Below, piece after piece: positions 1 to 8,760 of a DNA stretch of 64,000 bases. The stretch is from an uncultured Bacteroides sp. (GTDB lineage: Bacteria > Bacteroidota > Bacteroidia > Bacteroidales > Bacteroidaceae). A program made the translations under genes and the position numbers. Within the stretch, counting starts at the first letter, position 1, and each line of letters begins with the position of its first letter. Under the pieces are notes generated by a model, which was given only the letters and a program-made list of their open reading frames with translations, was not told where the DNA came from and ran no database searches. Location of the stretch: NCBI RefSeq assembly GCF_963676325.1, contig NZ_OY781099.1, forward strand, positions 2,356,001 through 2,420,000. The letters are read 5' to 3'.

Positions 1-571
1 TATCAGCGGACAGGTTTCGGTAACAAAATACAATGCAATCTATGGTAGCTTCGCTGCTATCCCACTCTTTCTGTTATGGCTTCAAATATCATGGACCATC
101 TGCCTGTTCGGAGCCGAACTTACTTATGCTTCACAAAATATAAAGAATTTCAGTTTTGAAAAAGACACTAAGAATATCAGCCGGCGTTACAGAGATTTTC
201 TTTCTATTCTTATAATGTCTGTTATCTGCAAACGGTTTGCTAACGGTGAAACGCCATATACGGCTGAAGAAATATCCCTGGAACACAAAATTCCAATCAG
301 GCTTACCAACCATGTCCTTGATTTGTTACAGGACATAAATCTGATTCATGAAGTTGTGACAGATGCTAAGAGTGACAACATATTGTATCTGCCATCAATG
401 GATATTAATAAAATTAGTGCTGCATATCTTTTAGGTCGCATTGATACCAATGGTTCTGAAGACTTCAAAGTAGATAAAGAGGAAGCATTCAAAAACCACT
501 GGCAAACATTAATTGAATCACGCGACTTATTAAAAAGTAAAGACAGTGGGATTTTACTAAAAGATCTGTAA
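1..571 (+). CDS. YihY/BrkB-family inner membrane protein, C-terminal part
   Basis: The frame is open from base 2, so the gene starts outside the window; 189 residues are visible. The first ~45 residues hold the family's typical last membrane segments, with AIYGSFAAIPLFLLWLQ followed by SWTICLFGAEL. After this comes a soluble tail of about 140 residues that looks like a winged-helix type domain (YTAEEISLEHKIP). The family consists of polytopic inner membrane proteins once annotated as ribonuclease BN; their role is unclear. The stop lies only 10 bases from the stop of the convergent gene on the other strand. A methionine at base 215 is internal and not a start. The family call is firm; function is unknown. 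Confidence 0.88.
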   Translation, partial: ISGQVSVTKYNAIYGSFAAIPLFLLWLQISWTICLFGAELTYASQNIKNFSFEKDTKNISRRYRDFLSILIMSVICKRFANGETPYTAEEISLEHKIPIRLTNHVLDLLQDINLIHEVVTDAKSDNILYLPSMDINKISAAYLLGRIDTNGSEDFKVDKEEAFKNHWQTLIESRDLLKSKDSGILLKDL

Positions 572-581
572 TAATCCTGTT

Positions 582-1790
582 TTAATATATTCTGGAACGA
601 GGAGTACGCTCTGAAAATGTGAGATTCAGGAAGAAAGAGAGGCTTTGATTTTTCTCCAGTTTGGTATTTGCTCCGCATTGAGAATTATATTTAATGCCGA
701 TAGAAAGAAGGTTTCCTGTCATAACCGGGATACCAACTCCAGTGCTTATATAATAGTTCAAAGGTTTCTGATCTTTAATTACCACATAGGAATTAGAGAT
801 TCCTGCTCCCAACATATAATGCCAGGGATTTTTATATAGATCACCCGAAAGCAAATCAGCACCAATCTTCAACTCATGTTGATCTTTAAATGCCACAGAT
901 ATATTAGATGATTTCAGTACCGACCATTGAGAAAGCTTATAATCAGCAGTTAATGTTAACTTCTTACTGTTTAACGCAACACCACCTCCAAAGTACTGAG
1001 GAAGGTATTGAGATTTAGGATTCAAATATTCCGTGATAGTTTCACTATTTGAAGAGTTAATAATAGTCTTTGTATTAGTAAGGCTCAACTGTTGTTTTAT
1101 ACCATATACGCCTCCTAATGTCATGTTCCATTTTTTGTTCAGTGCAGTATTGTATTGTAATCCAAAATCTACATAGAAAGCTTTTTTATAAGAAATTTCC
1201 TTGATGGTAGTGTTTCCTTGTACCTCAGATTGAGTTGTATTTCCCAATATATACGAAAGATTTGTTCCTAAAGAGAATTTTCTGCTAATCTTAAAAGCAT
1301 TGGAAAGATAGATTTTAGACAAACCTCCATTACCCTCAAATAAAGAAGAAATGGTACTTCCATCGGTTCCTTCAACGGGCTGGTCAATTGTTACCGCATA
1401 ACCCATACTACTTAACGGAGTTATTCCAGCAGCCGCATACCACGAAGGAAGAATACGACAACCCATTCCCAAATTGCGAACATTTCCAGTTAAAGAAGAT
1501 GTAGATATTCCTCTTGAATAATATTTCTCAAGTGATACATTAGCCCCCGCTTCATAAACAAATTTCGCACTATCCATAGCAGTCAAAGCAGAAGGATTCA
1601 ATCCATTCAGAAAATTATCAGAACGAAGAGCTATTCCTGCTCCACCCATACCAACATATTTCCCGGCTTCACCCATAGAAATATCTCCTATTCCAAACAT
1701 AGAGGCAGGAGAGTTTGTGCTGTTTTGTGCAGAAAGAGTCAAAAAAAGTGAGACAAAAAGAAAAAATAACAGTAGTCTTGACGTATTCAT
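582..1790 (-). CDS. Putative outer-membrane beta-barrel protein
   Basis: A 402-residue protein with a clear signal peptide (hydrophobic core, cleavage near LSAQN). The mature part alternates short polar and aromatic stretches typical of a beta-barrel and ends in hydrophobic strands. The N-terminal motif MFGIGDISMGEAGKYVGMGG resembles the start of FadL/PorV-like outer-membrane proteins of Bacteroidota. It lies 18 bases after the DUF4270 lipoprotein gene on the same strand, so the two are probably co-transcribed and may act together at the cell surface. No enzymatic motif is visible. The barrel call rests on composition and the signal peptide, not on a recognised named family. Confidence 0.6.
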   Translation of the reverse strand: MNTSRLLLFFLFVSLFLTLSAQNSTNSPASMFGIGDISMGEAGKYVGMGGAGIALRSDNFLNGLNPSALTAMDSAKFVYEAGANVSLEKYYSRGISTSSLTGNVRNLGMGCRILPSWYAAAGITPLSSMGYAVTIDQPVEGTDGSTISSLFEGNGGLSKIYLSNAFKISRKFSLGTNLSYILGNTTQSEVQGNTTIKEISYKKAFYVDFGLQYNTALNKKWNMTLGGVYGIKQQLSLTNTKTIINSSNSETITEYLNPKSQYLPQYFGGGVALNSKKLTLTADYKLSQWSVLKSSNISVAFKDQHELKIGADLLSGDLYKNPWHYMLGAGISNSYVVIKDQKPLNYYISTGVGIPVMTGNLLSIGIKYNSQCGANTKLEKNQSLSFFLNLTFSERTPRSRIY

Positions 1791-1808
1791 AATATAATAT
1801 ATTCAATA

Positions 1809-3125
1809 TTAATTTGTTTTGTAAACCTTATACAGAATGGATAACTTCACCTGGCTTTGAGGATGTTTCATATCGCCAAACACCACACTCTGATAAGATG
1901 AATTTATCTTATCTTCAGGTATCACCAATTGCAGATTCTTCTTATTTACACCTATTGTACCCAGACTACTTTGCAAGAAGCTGGTTATATTAAATGAATA
2001 ATAAGTATTCTCATGCAAATCATTATCAGTAATCAGACTTCCTGTTTGTACAGAGGAACCTAAAACATCTTTAATCTGATCTTCAGTCACATTATTCTCA
2101 TTCGACTGATAAAGAGCTAAAGAAGACGGTAAAGGATTCAGTACACCATAGGAACCCTTAACAGGATATAAATAAAGCGTGGCCGATTCTATACTAACCA
2201 TCTGTCCGGCTTCCAATATATTATTCAGGTAAGGAAATTCAATTTTCGTGTAAAGTCCGGTAAGCCCCTGCACATAAGCAACATTTGACATTTTATCCGA
2301 TGCCAACACTGTTGTTCCTGAATTCAGAAGTTGCAACGGAGTATTACTCCTATCATGATTTACCTTATTATAATTAGGAGTACTGGGAGTAAACTTAACT
2401 GTTAAGTCAGTTGCAGATTCGCCCAATTCATGATAATACAAATTAATACATAGGCTGGAATCATTAATTGCAAATCCCATCAAAGACTTGTCACTACTCT
2501 CGTCCGGCACAAAAGCTATGCCTTTAAAGTATTTCCTGAAATTATCAGAAGACGTAAAGTCATCCGATCTGGATAACATTTTATTAAACCAGAGTTTTCC
2601 TAAATCATCGGACAAGCGGTATTCCAAATGATTCTTCCCATTTGGCTTTGGCTGAATATTAATCGTGGAAAAAGGAGTCGACTGATAAGATACGTTTGAG
2701 TTATTATATAAATATCCACTGGTATTCAATTCCAGATTCTCAGTCAGCTCATACAAATGAACTTTCAAAGGAGCAAGAGTATCTCCCACATAATCGCCAT
2801 TACATTTCATAGAAATAGTGAGGGAATCAAATCTATAACTAAGATTCTCATCAGGTGTAAATGTAGATGGAGAATACTCAACATAAGAAGAACCTGAAAT
2901 TTTACCCCAGATATCATCTTTATAATATCCAATCTGGGCTACACTCTTATTAGAGGTGTTGATTGAATCAAGTAATACAGTACTCATTCTCACAGTACAA
3001 GTATCTGTTTGCACATTTTTCAGATCACTTTCAACCCAATTATTGCCTAAAGTAGATAATTCATCGTGGCAAGAAGTGCATATTAGCAATGTAACCAATG
3101 ATATAAAAAAAAGTATCTTTTTCAT
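1809..3125 (-). CDS. DUF4270-family lipoprotein
   Basis: A 438-residue protein starting with a lipoprotein signal (LLICTSC, lipidated Cys19). The body matches what I recognise as DUF4270: an early DELSTLGNNW segment, then long beta-rich stretches. Family members are predicted surface or periplasmic lipoproteins of Bacteroidota without assigned function. It is the first gene of a two-gene unit with the outer-membrane barrel gene. It is divergent from a kelch lipoprotein gene, with 276 bases between the chosen starts, so the two units may be expressed together. No consensus promoter for this strand was seen in that gap. Confidence 0.75.
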   Translation of the reverse strand: MKKILFFISLVTLLICTSCHDELSTLGNNWVESDLKNVQTDTCTVRMSTVLLDSINTSNKSVAQIGYYKDDIWGKISGSSYVEYSPSTFTPDENLSYRFDSLTISMKCNGDYVGDTLAPLKVHLYELTENLELNTSGYLYNNSNVSYQSTPFSTINIQPKPNGKNHLEYRLSDDLGKLWFNKMLSRSDDFTSSDNFRKYFKGIAFVPDESSDKSLMGFAINDSSLCINLYYHELGESATDLTVKFTPSTPNYNKVNHDRSNTPLQLLNSGTTVLASDKMSNVAYVQGLTGLYTKIEFPYLNNILEAGQMVSIESATLYLYPVKGSYGVLNPLPSSLALYQSNENNVTEDQIKDVLGSSVQTGSLITDNDLHENTYYSFNITSFLQSSLGTIGVNKKNLQLVIPEDKINSSYQSVVFGDMKHPQSQVKLSILYKVYKTN

Positions 3126-3314
3126 ATTTTCTCAAAGTAGTTTTAATGCAAAAGAAACAGCAATACCCTTATAATTAAAATACAATCGACCAATCAGAAC
3201 ATTTTATCTACGTTGCTATTTTTATTCTATTTTAAATGCATATTTCTTAATTAACTTAATTAGTATAACAATCTACCTGATTAGACGATGAATTCCCCCC
3301 ATTAGTCGATTACT

Positions 3315-3346
3315 TTTGTGTGAATCTCCTGACAAAACTACTTTTG
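3315..3346 (+). promoter_or_regulatory. Bacteroides-type promoter for the kelch/DUF4907 unit
   Basis: TTTG at 3315-3318 and TACTTTTG at 3339-3346 are separated by exactly 20 bases. This is a full match to the Bacteroides primary sigma consensus TTTG-N19-21-TAnnTTTG. Transcription would begin near 3352-3354, about 50 bases before the chosen start of the kelch gene at 3402. The TTTG box is itself part of another TACTTTTG (3311-3318). Confidence 0.8.
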
Positions 3347-3401
3347 GACAAAGAAATTAATATCGAATAGTAACATTATGAATGTATTACATTTAAAAAA
3401 G

Positions 3402-4427
3402 ATGAAAAAACTATTATTTATAGGTTGTCTCATCGCTGTCACTTTCTCCTCCTGTACTTCAGATAGTTCTTATACTTTAGGTGTATGGGAACAACGTTCA
3501 GACTTTGACGGTGTAGCAAGAAGCGAAGCTTCCTCATTTATGATCGATGGAAACGGATATATCTGCTGTGGATATAATGGTAAGAATCGTTTGTATGACC
3601 TTTGGAAATACAATGTATCAACCAATAGCTGGACTCAGAGAGCTAGTTTGCCTGAGAGTGCAAAAAGGAATGCAGCAGTAGGTTTTTCCGTCAACGGGAA
3701 AGGTTATATAACTACCGGATACAATGGTAATACTTATCTGAAAGATACTTGGGAATATAACCCTTCTACCAATGAGTGGACTCAGAAAGCTGATTTTGCA
3801 GGATCTGCAAGATATTGCGCCTTGTCTTTTGCTATTGGCAATTATGGCTATGTAGGAACCGGATATGATGATAACTATTTAAAAGATTTCTATCGTTATG
3901 ACCCAACAGCTGACAAATGGGAGATTATGAACGGAGAAAACGGAATGAATAGCTTTAGTGGACAGAAGCGCCGTTCAGGTACTGCATTCGTTATTGATGA
4001 TATAGCTTATGTTTGCTGTGGACAAGGAAATGGTTCATACGTATATGACTTCTGGAAATTTGATCCAAAAACCGGAGTATGGTCACAATTAAGAGATATT
4101 GCCGCAACTAATGACAATGAAGACTATGATGATAATTATGCAGGCATCGTACGTGAAAAGGCAGTAAGTTTTGTTATTGACGGAAAGGCTTATCTGGTAA
4201 CAGGTTCATCTGGCACTCTTAAAACTGATTACTGGGTATATGACCCTTCTACTGACCTATGGTCTGGAGACAGTGATGATGATTATACTGCATTTAAAGG
4301 ATCTGCACGCTATGGTGCTGTAGGATTCTCAACCGGAACAAAAGGTTTTGTAGTAACCGGAGGTAGCAGCAGTCTGTATTTTGATGATATGTGGGAGTTA
4401 TTACCATATGAACATTATGAAGAATAA
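3402..4427 (+). CDS. Kelch-repeat lipoprotein (beta-propeller)
   Basis: With the start at 3402 the protein has 341 residues and begins with a lipoprotein signal (FSSC, Cys18); an ATG at 3378 would only add eight residues before the charged n-region, so 3402 is preferred. About six kelch blades follow, each with a GY.GYI.xGY strand and a later YDLWKYNVSTNSW-like strand (for example DTWEYNPSTNEW and DFWKFDPKTGVW). A six-bladed propeller at the cell envelope suggests protein or glycan binding. The next gene overlaps its 3' end, indicating translational coupling. Exact function is unknown. Confidence 0.85.
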   Translation: MKKLLFIGCLIAVTFSSCTSDSSYTLGVWEQRSDFDGVARSEASSFMIDGNGYICCGYNGKNRLYDLWKYNVSTNSWTQRASLPESAKRNAAVGFSVNGKGYITTGYNGNTYLKDTWEYNPSTNEWTQKADFAGSARYCALSFAIGNYGYVGTGYDDNYLKDFYRYDPTADKWEIMNGENGMNSFSGQKRRSGTAFVIDDIAYVCCGQGNGSYVYDFWKFDPKTGVWSQLRDIAATNDNEDYDDNYAGIVREKAVSFVIDGKAYLVTGSSGTLKTDYWVYDPSTDLWSGDSDDDYTAFKGSARYGAVGFSTGTKGFVVTGGSSSLYFDDMWELLPYEHYEE

Positions 4428-4737
4428 GAAAAAGATTATTATTTATGGTATCATAAGCATATTCGTACTTGTTGCAGTATTCGTAGGGATGAACATTAAA
4501 CGTTCTCCCAAAATGGAATTACAAGTAATAACAGTAAAAGACGGATATGGATATCAGATAAAAGAGGGAGATCGGATTTTAATTGATCAACCTGTTATTC
4601 CGGCAATCACAGAAGAGAAAGCTTTTAAAAGCCGGGAAGACGCACAAAAAGTTGGAGAGATAGTTCTGCAACGCGTCAAGAATCATACGGATTTTTCCGT
4701 TACAGTTTCGGAGTTGCGAAAACTCAATATAGAATAG
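4417..4737 (+). CDS. DUF4907-family membrane-anchored protein
   Basis: A 106-residue protein: Lys-rich start, one membrane segment (residues ~6-24), then an outer soluble domain with GYGYQIKEGDRILIDQPVIPAI followed by an EDAQKVGEIV helix, which I recognise as DUF4907. An ATG at 4408 is an alternative start; both overlap the end of the kelch gene (stop 4425-4427), so translation is probably coupled. DUF4270, kelch and DUF4907 genes sitting together suggests one envelope system, but its job is unknown. Confidence 0.7.
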   Translation: MKNKKKIIIYGIISIFVLVAVFVGMNIKRSPKMELQVITVKDGYGYQIKEGDRILIDQPVIPAITEEKAFKSREDAQKVGEIVLQRVKNHTDFSVTVSELRKLNIE

Positions 4738-4771
4738 TTTAGTTTAGTTAAGTCTAGTTTAGTTTTTGTAG

Positions 4772-4808
4772 TATTCCCCGTCTGACAGAGGTCAGGTAGC
4801 GGGGAATA
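4772..4808. terminator. Bidirectional terminator between DUF4907 and pgl genes
   Basis: TATTCCCCG (4772-4780) pairs with CGGGGAATA (4800-4808), with an inner CTGAC/GTCAG stem, followed by TTCTTTTT on the plus strand. It lies between two convergent units and can serve both. Confidence 0.8.
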
Positions 4809-4814
4809 TTCTTT

Positions 4815-5510
4815 TTATAGACTATCAGTAAAGAGTTCCGATTTTTCCAACCTGGAAATAATATACCCTGCCGGATATTTATCATCACCTTTAATCACTT
4901 CATTCAGAATATCTTTTTTGCCTTTGCCTGTAACAAAGAAGAATACATTGCGGGCATGAATAATTGGCAAACCAGTTAAAGCAACGCGCTTCATTCCCGT
5001 TTGAGGATTTATACTTACAGCATAGGTTTCAGAAGAAATTAATAAGGATTTCTGTCCCGGGAATATAGATGATGTATGCCCATCATCACCTATACCTAGA
5101 AGAATACAATCAAAGACCGGAAATATTTCATATTTCGTCAATAGATTATCAGCTAAAATTGAATATCTTTTCGCTTCAATGTCAGGAACTTCTTCTCCAT
5201 GAATACGGTGAATCTGCAAATCAGTTAAAGGCACTTGGCCCAGAAATATACGCTTAGCCATACCATAATTACTTTCCGGATGATCAGGAGGCACGCATCG
5301 CTCGTCTACCCAATAAAGCTGCAAACGCTTCCAGGGAATAACCTCTTTATATTCCTCTGCCCACAAGCGGAAAAGCCCGGAGGGAGTATTTCCTCCGGAT
5401 ATCGCCAGGTGAAAGTTTGTTCCAGCAGACTGGTTAATCTGTTTCAAAAGGGCTTTTGTCAGTCCGTGAGCCGCTTCCAGAAAGGAAGGAAAACTATTTA
5501 TTTTTATCAT
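4815..5510 (-). CDS. pgl: 6-phosphogluconolactonase
   Basis: Hydrolyses 6-phosphogluconolactone to 6-phosphogluconate, the second step of the oxidative pentose-phosphate pathway, in the cytosol. The 231-residue protein shows the SugAR/DevB-type signatures: ISGGNTP near the N-terminus, VDERCVPPDHPESNYGM in the middle and GIGDDGHTSSIFPG further on. It is the last gene of gnd-zwf-pgl. I chose the ATG at 5510, nine bases past the zwf stop, over a TTG at 5522 that would overlap that stop. Length agrees with the family (about 230-240). Confidence 0.95.
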   Translation of the reverse strand: MIKINSFPSFLEAAHGLTKALLKQINQSAGTNFHLAISGGNTPSGLFRLWAEEYKEVIPWKRLQLYWVDERCVPPDHPESNYGMAKRIFLGQVPLTDLQIHRIHGEEVPDIEAKRYSILADNLLTKYEIFPVFDCILLGIGDDGHTSSIFPGQKSLLISSETYAVSINPQTGMKRVALTGLPIIHARNVFFFVTGKGKKDILNEVIKGDDKYPAGYIISRLEKSELFTDSL

Positions 5511-5518
5511 TCTTATGG

Positions 5519-7045
5519 TCAAAGTTCACAATACAAATTAGTGTTCGTTAAGTTCTTGCACGGATTTGTCCATTCGGCACCATGTTCATGCATCATTGCT
5601 TCAGATTCTCTTGGCCCCCAAGTTCCTGCCGGATAACCATAAACAGGCATCTCCGGATGATTTTTCCAGAAATCCAGTACAGGTGTAAAGAACGTCCAAC
5701 TGGCTTCAATCGCATCATTGCGGGTAAAGAGTGTAGGATCTCCCATTATACAATCTTCAATTAAACGGGCATAAGCATCTCCCGGAGAAAGCTCTCCCAA
5801 ACTGTTGTAACTAAAATCCATAGCAACCTGATCAATATCGAATCCTGAGCCAGGCACTTTCATTCCGAATTTAAGCACAATGCCTTCATTGGGCTGGATT
5901 CGTATAATAAGTTGATTACCAACAGGGCAAACACCATCCAGACAATTAAATAACTGATAAGGGGTTGGTTTAAAATGAACAACAACCTCGCTCACTTTTG
6001 TAGGCATGTATTTTCCTGTGCGAATATAAAAAGGTACCCCACTCCATCGCCAGTTATTAATATTCAGTCTCATTGCCAGATAAGTTTCTGTACGCGACAA
6101 AGGATCAATATCTTTCTCTTCACGATACCCTTTCTTTGATTCAGAAGCTGTATATTGTCCGCGTACAATGTGCTCTTTCATATCAACTTCTGTAAGCGGA
6201 GCTAGTGCCTGATAAACTCTCAACACCTCGTCTCTGAAACTATCGGCATTAAAAGCCATAGGAGGTTCCATTGCTGTAATGGCCAATAACTGAATAAGGT
6301 GATTCTGCACCATGTCTCGCAAAGTCCCTATTCCATCAAAATAACTTCCCCGCTCTTCAACACCCATATTCTCAACAGCAGTAACTTCCACATAATCAAT
6401 ATAGTTCCTATTCCATATAGGCTCAAAAATACTATTAGAAAAGCGAAAGGCAAGTATATTCTGTACAGTCTCTTTCCCGAGAAAGTGATCTATACGAAAT
6501 ATCTGGTCTTCTCTGAACGCATCTTTATAATAGACATTACTGAGTTCTTTGGCAGAAGCTAGATCATAACCAAAAGGTTTCTCAACGATAATTCTTTTCT
6601 TTCCATTAATACCTTTATCCAGGTTTAATCCTACTGTTTTAAGATGCTGAGGTATCAGTCCGTAAAGTGAAGGCGGAGTGGCAAGATAATAAAGATAATA
6701 CTCCTGGTTTCCAATCATTTTATCCAGCTCCAGTAATTTAGGCTGAAGAAGCAAATAAGCATCCGGATTGGCCGGATCCATAGGGAAATAATGCAATAAA
6801 CGGATAAAAGAGTTTATCTGGTCTTCATCCAGCTCTTCTGGTCTTAAGAAACGATGCAACTGTAAGCGAATACGATCACGATAAGCTTCATCAGTATATT
6901 CTGTACGCGAAACGCCCAGGATTGCAAAATTCTTGGGCAACCTTTTATATTTATGTAAAATATAAAGGGATGGCATCAGTTTGCGACGAGTGAGATCACC
7001 CGATGCACCAAAAATAACCATTACCATACTATCTGGTTTTTCCAT
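5519..7045 (-). CDS. zwf: Glucose-6-phosphate 1-dehydrogenase
   Basis: Oxidises glucose 6-phosphate to the lactone while reducing NAD(P)+. The protein (508 residues from the ATG at 7045) has the N-terminal nucleotide-binding GASGDLTRRKL, the EKPFG loop, and the active-site motif RIDHFLGKETVQN. An in-frame TTG at 7054 could add three residues but ATG is preferred. The gene starts 12 bases after gnd ends and ends just before pgl, so all three are one operon supplying NADPH and ribulose 5-phosphate. Length is usual for the family. Confidence 0.96.
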   Translation of the reverse strand: MEKPDSMVMVIFGASGDLTRRKLMPSLYILHKYKRLPKNFAILGVSRTEYTDEAYRDRIRLQLHRFLRPEELDEDQINSFIRLLHYFPMDPANPDAYLLLQPKLLELDKMIGNQEYYLYYLATPPSLYGLIPQHLKTVGLNLDKGINGKKRIIVEKPFGYDLASAKELSNVYYKDAFREDQIFRIDHFLGKETVQNILAFRFSNSIFEPIWNRNYIDYVEVTAVENMGVEERGSYFDGIGTLRDMVQNHLIQLLAITAMEPPMAFNADSFRDEVLRVYQALAPLTEVDMKEHIVRGQYTASESKKGYREEKDIDPLSRTETYLAMRLNINNWRWSGVPFYIRTGKYMPTKVSEVVVHFKPTPYQLFNCLDGVCPVGNQLIIRIQPNEGIVLKFGMKVPGSGFDIDQVAMDFSYNSLGELSPGDAYARLIEDCIMGDPTLFTRNDAIEASWTFFTPVLDFWKNHPEMPVYGYPAGTWGPRESEAMMHEHGAEWTNPCKNLTNTNLYCEL

Positions 7046-7057
7046 AACATTCAAAGT

Positions 7058-8524
7058 TTAAGCATTGTAACTTCCGGATTTTGTATCCCCTCCTTGTCCG
7101 GTCCAGTTCTCATGAGAGAAAACTCCACGGGGCAAATCAACTCTTTCAAAAGTATGGGCTCCGAAGTAATCTCTTTGTGCCTGAACTAAATTGGCTGGCA
7201 ACCGATCCGTAGTCAAAGAATAAAAATAATTAAGTGCAGATGAAAATGCAGGCACCGGTAATTCCTCTTTGGCTGCTACAGAAATAAGCTTCTTCCAATA
7301 GGGCAAAGCCTCAATAATGTCATCTTTGAAATAGGGAGCCAATAAGAGATTGGATAAGTGCCAGTCCTCATCAAATGCTTTCGCTATTTCGTTCAGGAAA
7401 GAAGAACGAATAATACAACCTCCCCGCCATATTCTGGCAATAGAAGCCAGATTGAGCTTCCATCCAAATTCCTCGGACGCTTGCCTGAGCACATTAAACC
7501 CTTGCGCATAAGAGACTAACTTGGACGCATAAAGAGAATGGTATATTTCTTTTATTAATTCATCTTCAGGATATGTTTTTTCAGAAGGTTGCCTGTTATA
7601 AGCGTGAGAAGCCTCAACACGAAGTTCTTTTCTGGCAGAAAGGCTTCTTTCAAAGACTGCTGTAGAGATAAGATTTAGCGGCATCCCCAATTCCATAGCA
7701 TTGATAACCGACCACTTTCCGGTTCCTTTCTGTCCGGCTGTATCTAAAATCTTGTCGATAAGATATTCCCCTTGGGCATCTTTGTGCCTTAAAATATTAG
7801 ATGTAATTTCTACCAGATAGCTCTTTAACTTGCCTTCGTTCCAAGTTGCAAAATGGGCAGCCATTTCTTCATTAGAAGATTCCAAAAGGCGTTTCATCAC
7901 GAAGTAAGCTTCTGAAATTAATTGCATATCGCCATATTCAATGCCATTGTGAATCATCTTCACGAAATGTCCCGAACCACCCCCACCTATCCATTCACAA
8001 CAAGGGGAACCATCTTCGGCTTTTGCAGCAATGCTTTGCAGAATGGGGCGCACATCAAACCATGCTCCAGCCGATCCTCCAGGCATAATTGACGCTCCAT
8101 TCAAAGCCCCTTCTTCACCTCCCGATACACCTGCTCCGACAAAATAGAAGCCTTTTTCTTCTACTAGCTTAACTCTTCGTGTAGTATCTTCATAATTGGA
8201 GTTTCCTCCGTCTATCAAAATATCGCCGGAAGAAAGAAACGGCAAAAGTTGTTCAATAACTTCGTCTACCGGACTGCCAGCTCTCACCATCATCATAATC
8301 TTACGAGGAGTTGATAGGGAATCAACAAATTCTTCTATGCTTTCAAAGCCAAGTATATTCTTTCCCTTGGCTCGTCCCGTTATTAATCTTTCTACCACAC
8401 TTACTTGAGTTCCTTTTGTCGTACGGTTATATACAGAGACCTGCCATCCTTTATCCTCCAAATTAAATGCAATATTTTCTCCCATCACTGCAAGTCCTAT
8501 AACTCCTATATCTGATTTTTTCAT
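7058..8524 (-). CDS. gnd: 6-phosphogluconate dehydrogenase, decarboxylating
   Basis: Converts 6-phosphogluconate to ribulose 5-phosphate and CO2. From the ATG at 8524 the protein has 488 residues, starting MKKSDIGVIGLAVMGENIA, the usual NADP-binding N-terminus. Other signatures are GGGSGHFVKMIHNGIEYGDMQ (catalytic Lys and His) and the late SALNYF..LTTDRLPANLVQAQRDYFGAH. An ATG at 8551 would add nine unconserved residues and lies inside a perfect inverted repeat, so it is rejected. First gene of gnd-zwf-pgl; that repeat just upstream may be a control site. Confidence 0.96.
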   Translation of the reverse strand: MKKSDIGVIGLAVMGENIAFNLEDKGWQVSVYNRTTKGTQVSVVERLITGRAKGKNILGFESIEEFVDSLSTPRKIMMMVRAGSPVDEVIEQLLPFLSSGDILIDGGNSNYEDTTRRVKLVEEKGFYFVGAGVSGGEEGALNGASIMPGGSAGAWFDVRPILQSIAAKAEDGSPCCEWIGGGGSGHFVKMIHNGIEYGDMQLISEAYFVMKRLLESSNEEMAAHFATWNEGKLKSYLVEITSNILRHKDAQGEYLIDKILDTAGQKGTGKWSVINAMELGMPLNLISTAVFERSLSARKELRVEASHAYNRQPSEKTYPEDELIKEIYHSLYASKLVSYAQGFNVLRQASEEFGWKLNLASIARIWRGGCIIRSSFLNEIAKAFDEDWHLSNLLLAPYFKDDIIEALPYWKKLISVAAKEELPVPAFSSALNYFYSLTTDRLPANLVQAQRDYFGAHTFERVDLPRGVFSHENWTGQGGDTKSGSYNA

Positions 8525-8540
8525 CTTATAATCTGTTTTA

Positions 8541-8570
8541 TTAAGTAACATTTCTTTTTTTGTTACTTAA
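8541..8570 (-). promoter_or_regulatory. Perfect inverted repeat upstream of gnd
   Basis: TTAAGTAACA (8541-8550) and TGTTACTTAA (8561-8570) are exact reverse complements with a 10-base T-rich spacer, 17 bases before the gnd start. Its symmetry and place suggest an operator or an mRNA leader hairpin for gnd-zwf-pgl. No protein is known to bind it and no full promoter was found here. Confidence 0.45.
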
Positions 8571-8658
8571 CAAACAATACGGTTTAGATGTTCAGCCGGG
8601 AATAAAATTAGGGTACTAACGGGAAGTTTAAAAGGAATAAGGAATGGTTTATGAGGTG

Positions 8659-8735
8659 TTGTACAAAACAATTAATTCTTTTGTACAAAAGAAAGAAATC
8701 CCTTGTACAGAAGAATGCATTCTTTTGTACAAGGG
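8659..8735. repeat. Phased TGTACA palindrome array, copy A
   Basis: Four TGTACA sites start at 8660, 8682, 8704 and 8726, each exactly 22 bases apart. Between some of them sit other palindromes (AATTAATT centred 11 bases from the first site, ATGCAT centred 11 bases from the third). The array lies between gnd and purT, both on the minus strand. Copies with the same layout are at about 22827-22900 (inverted) and 59620-59693 (same orientation). Confidence 0.85.
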
Positions 8736-8760
8736 AATATAGATTTATCGGGGAAGATTA

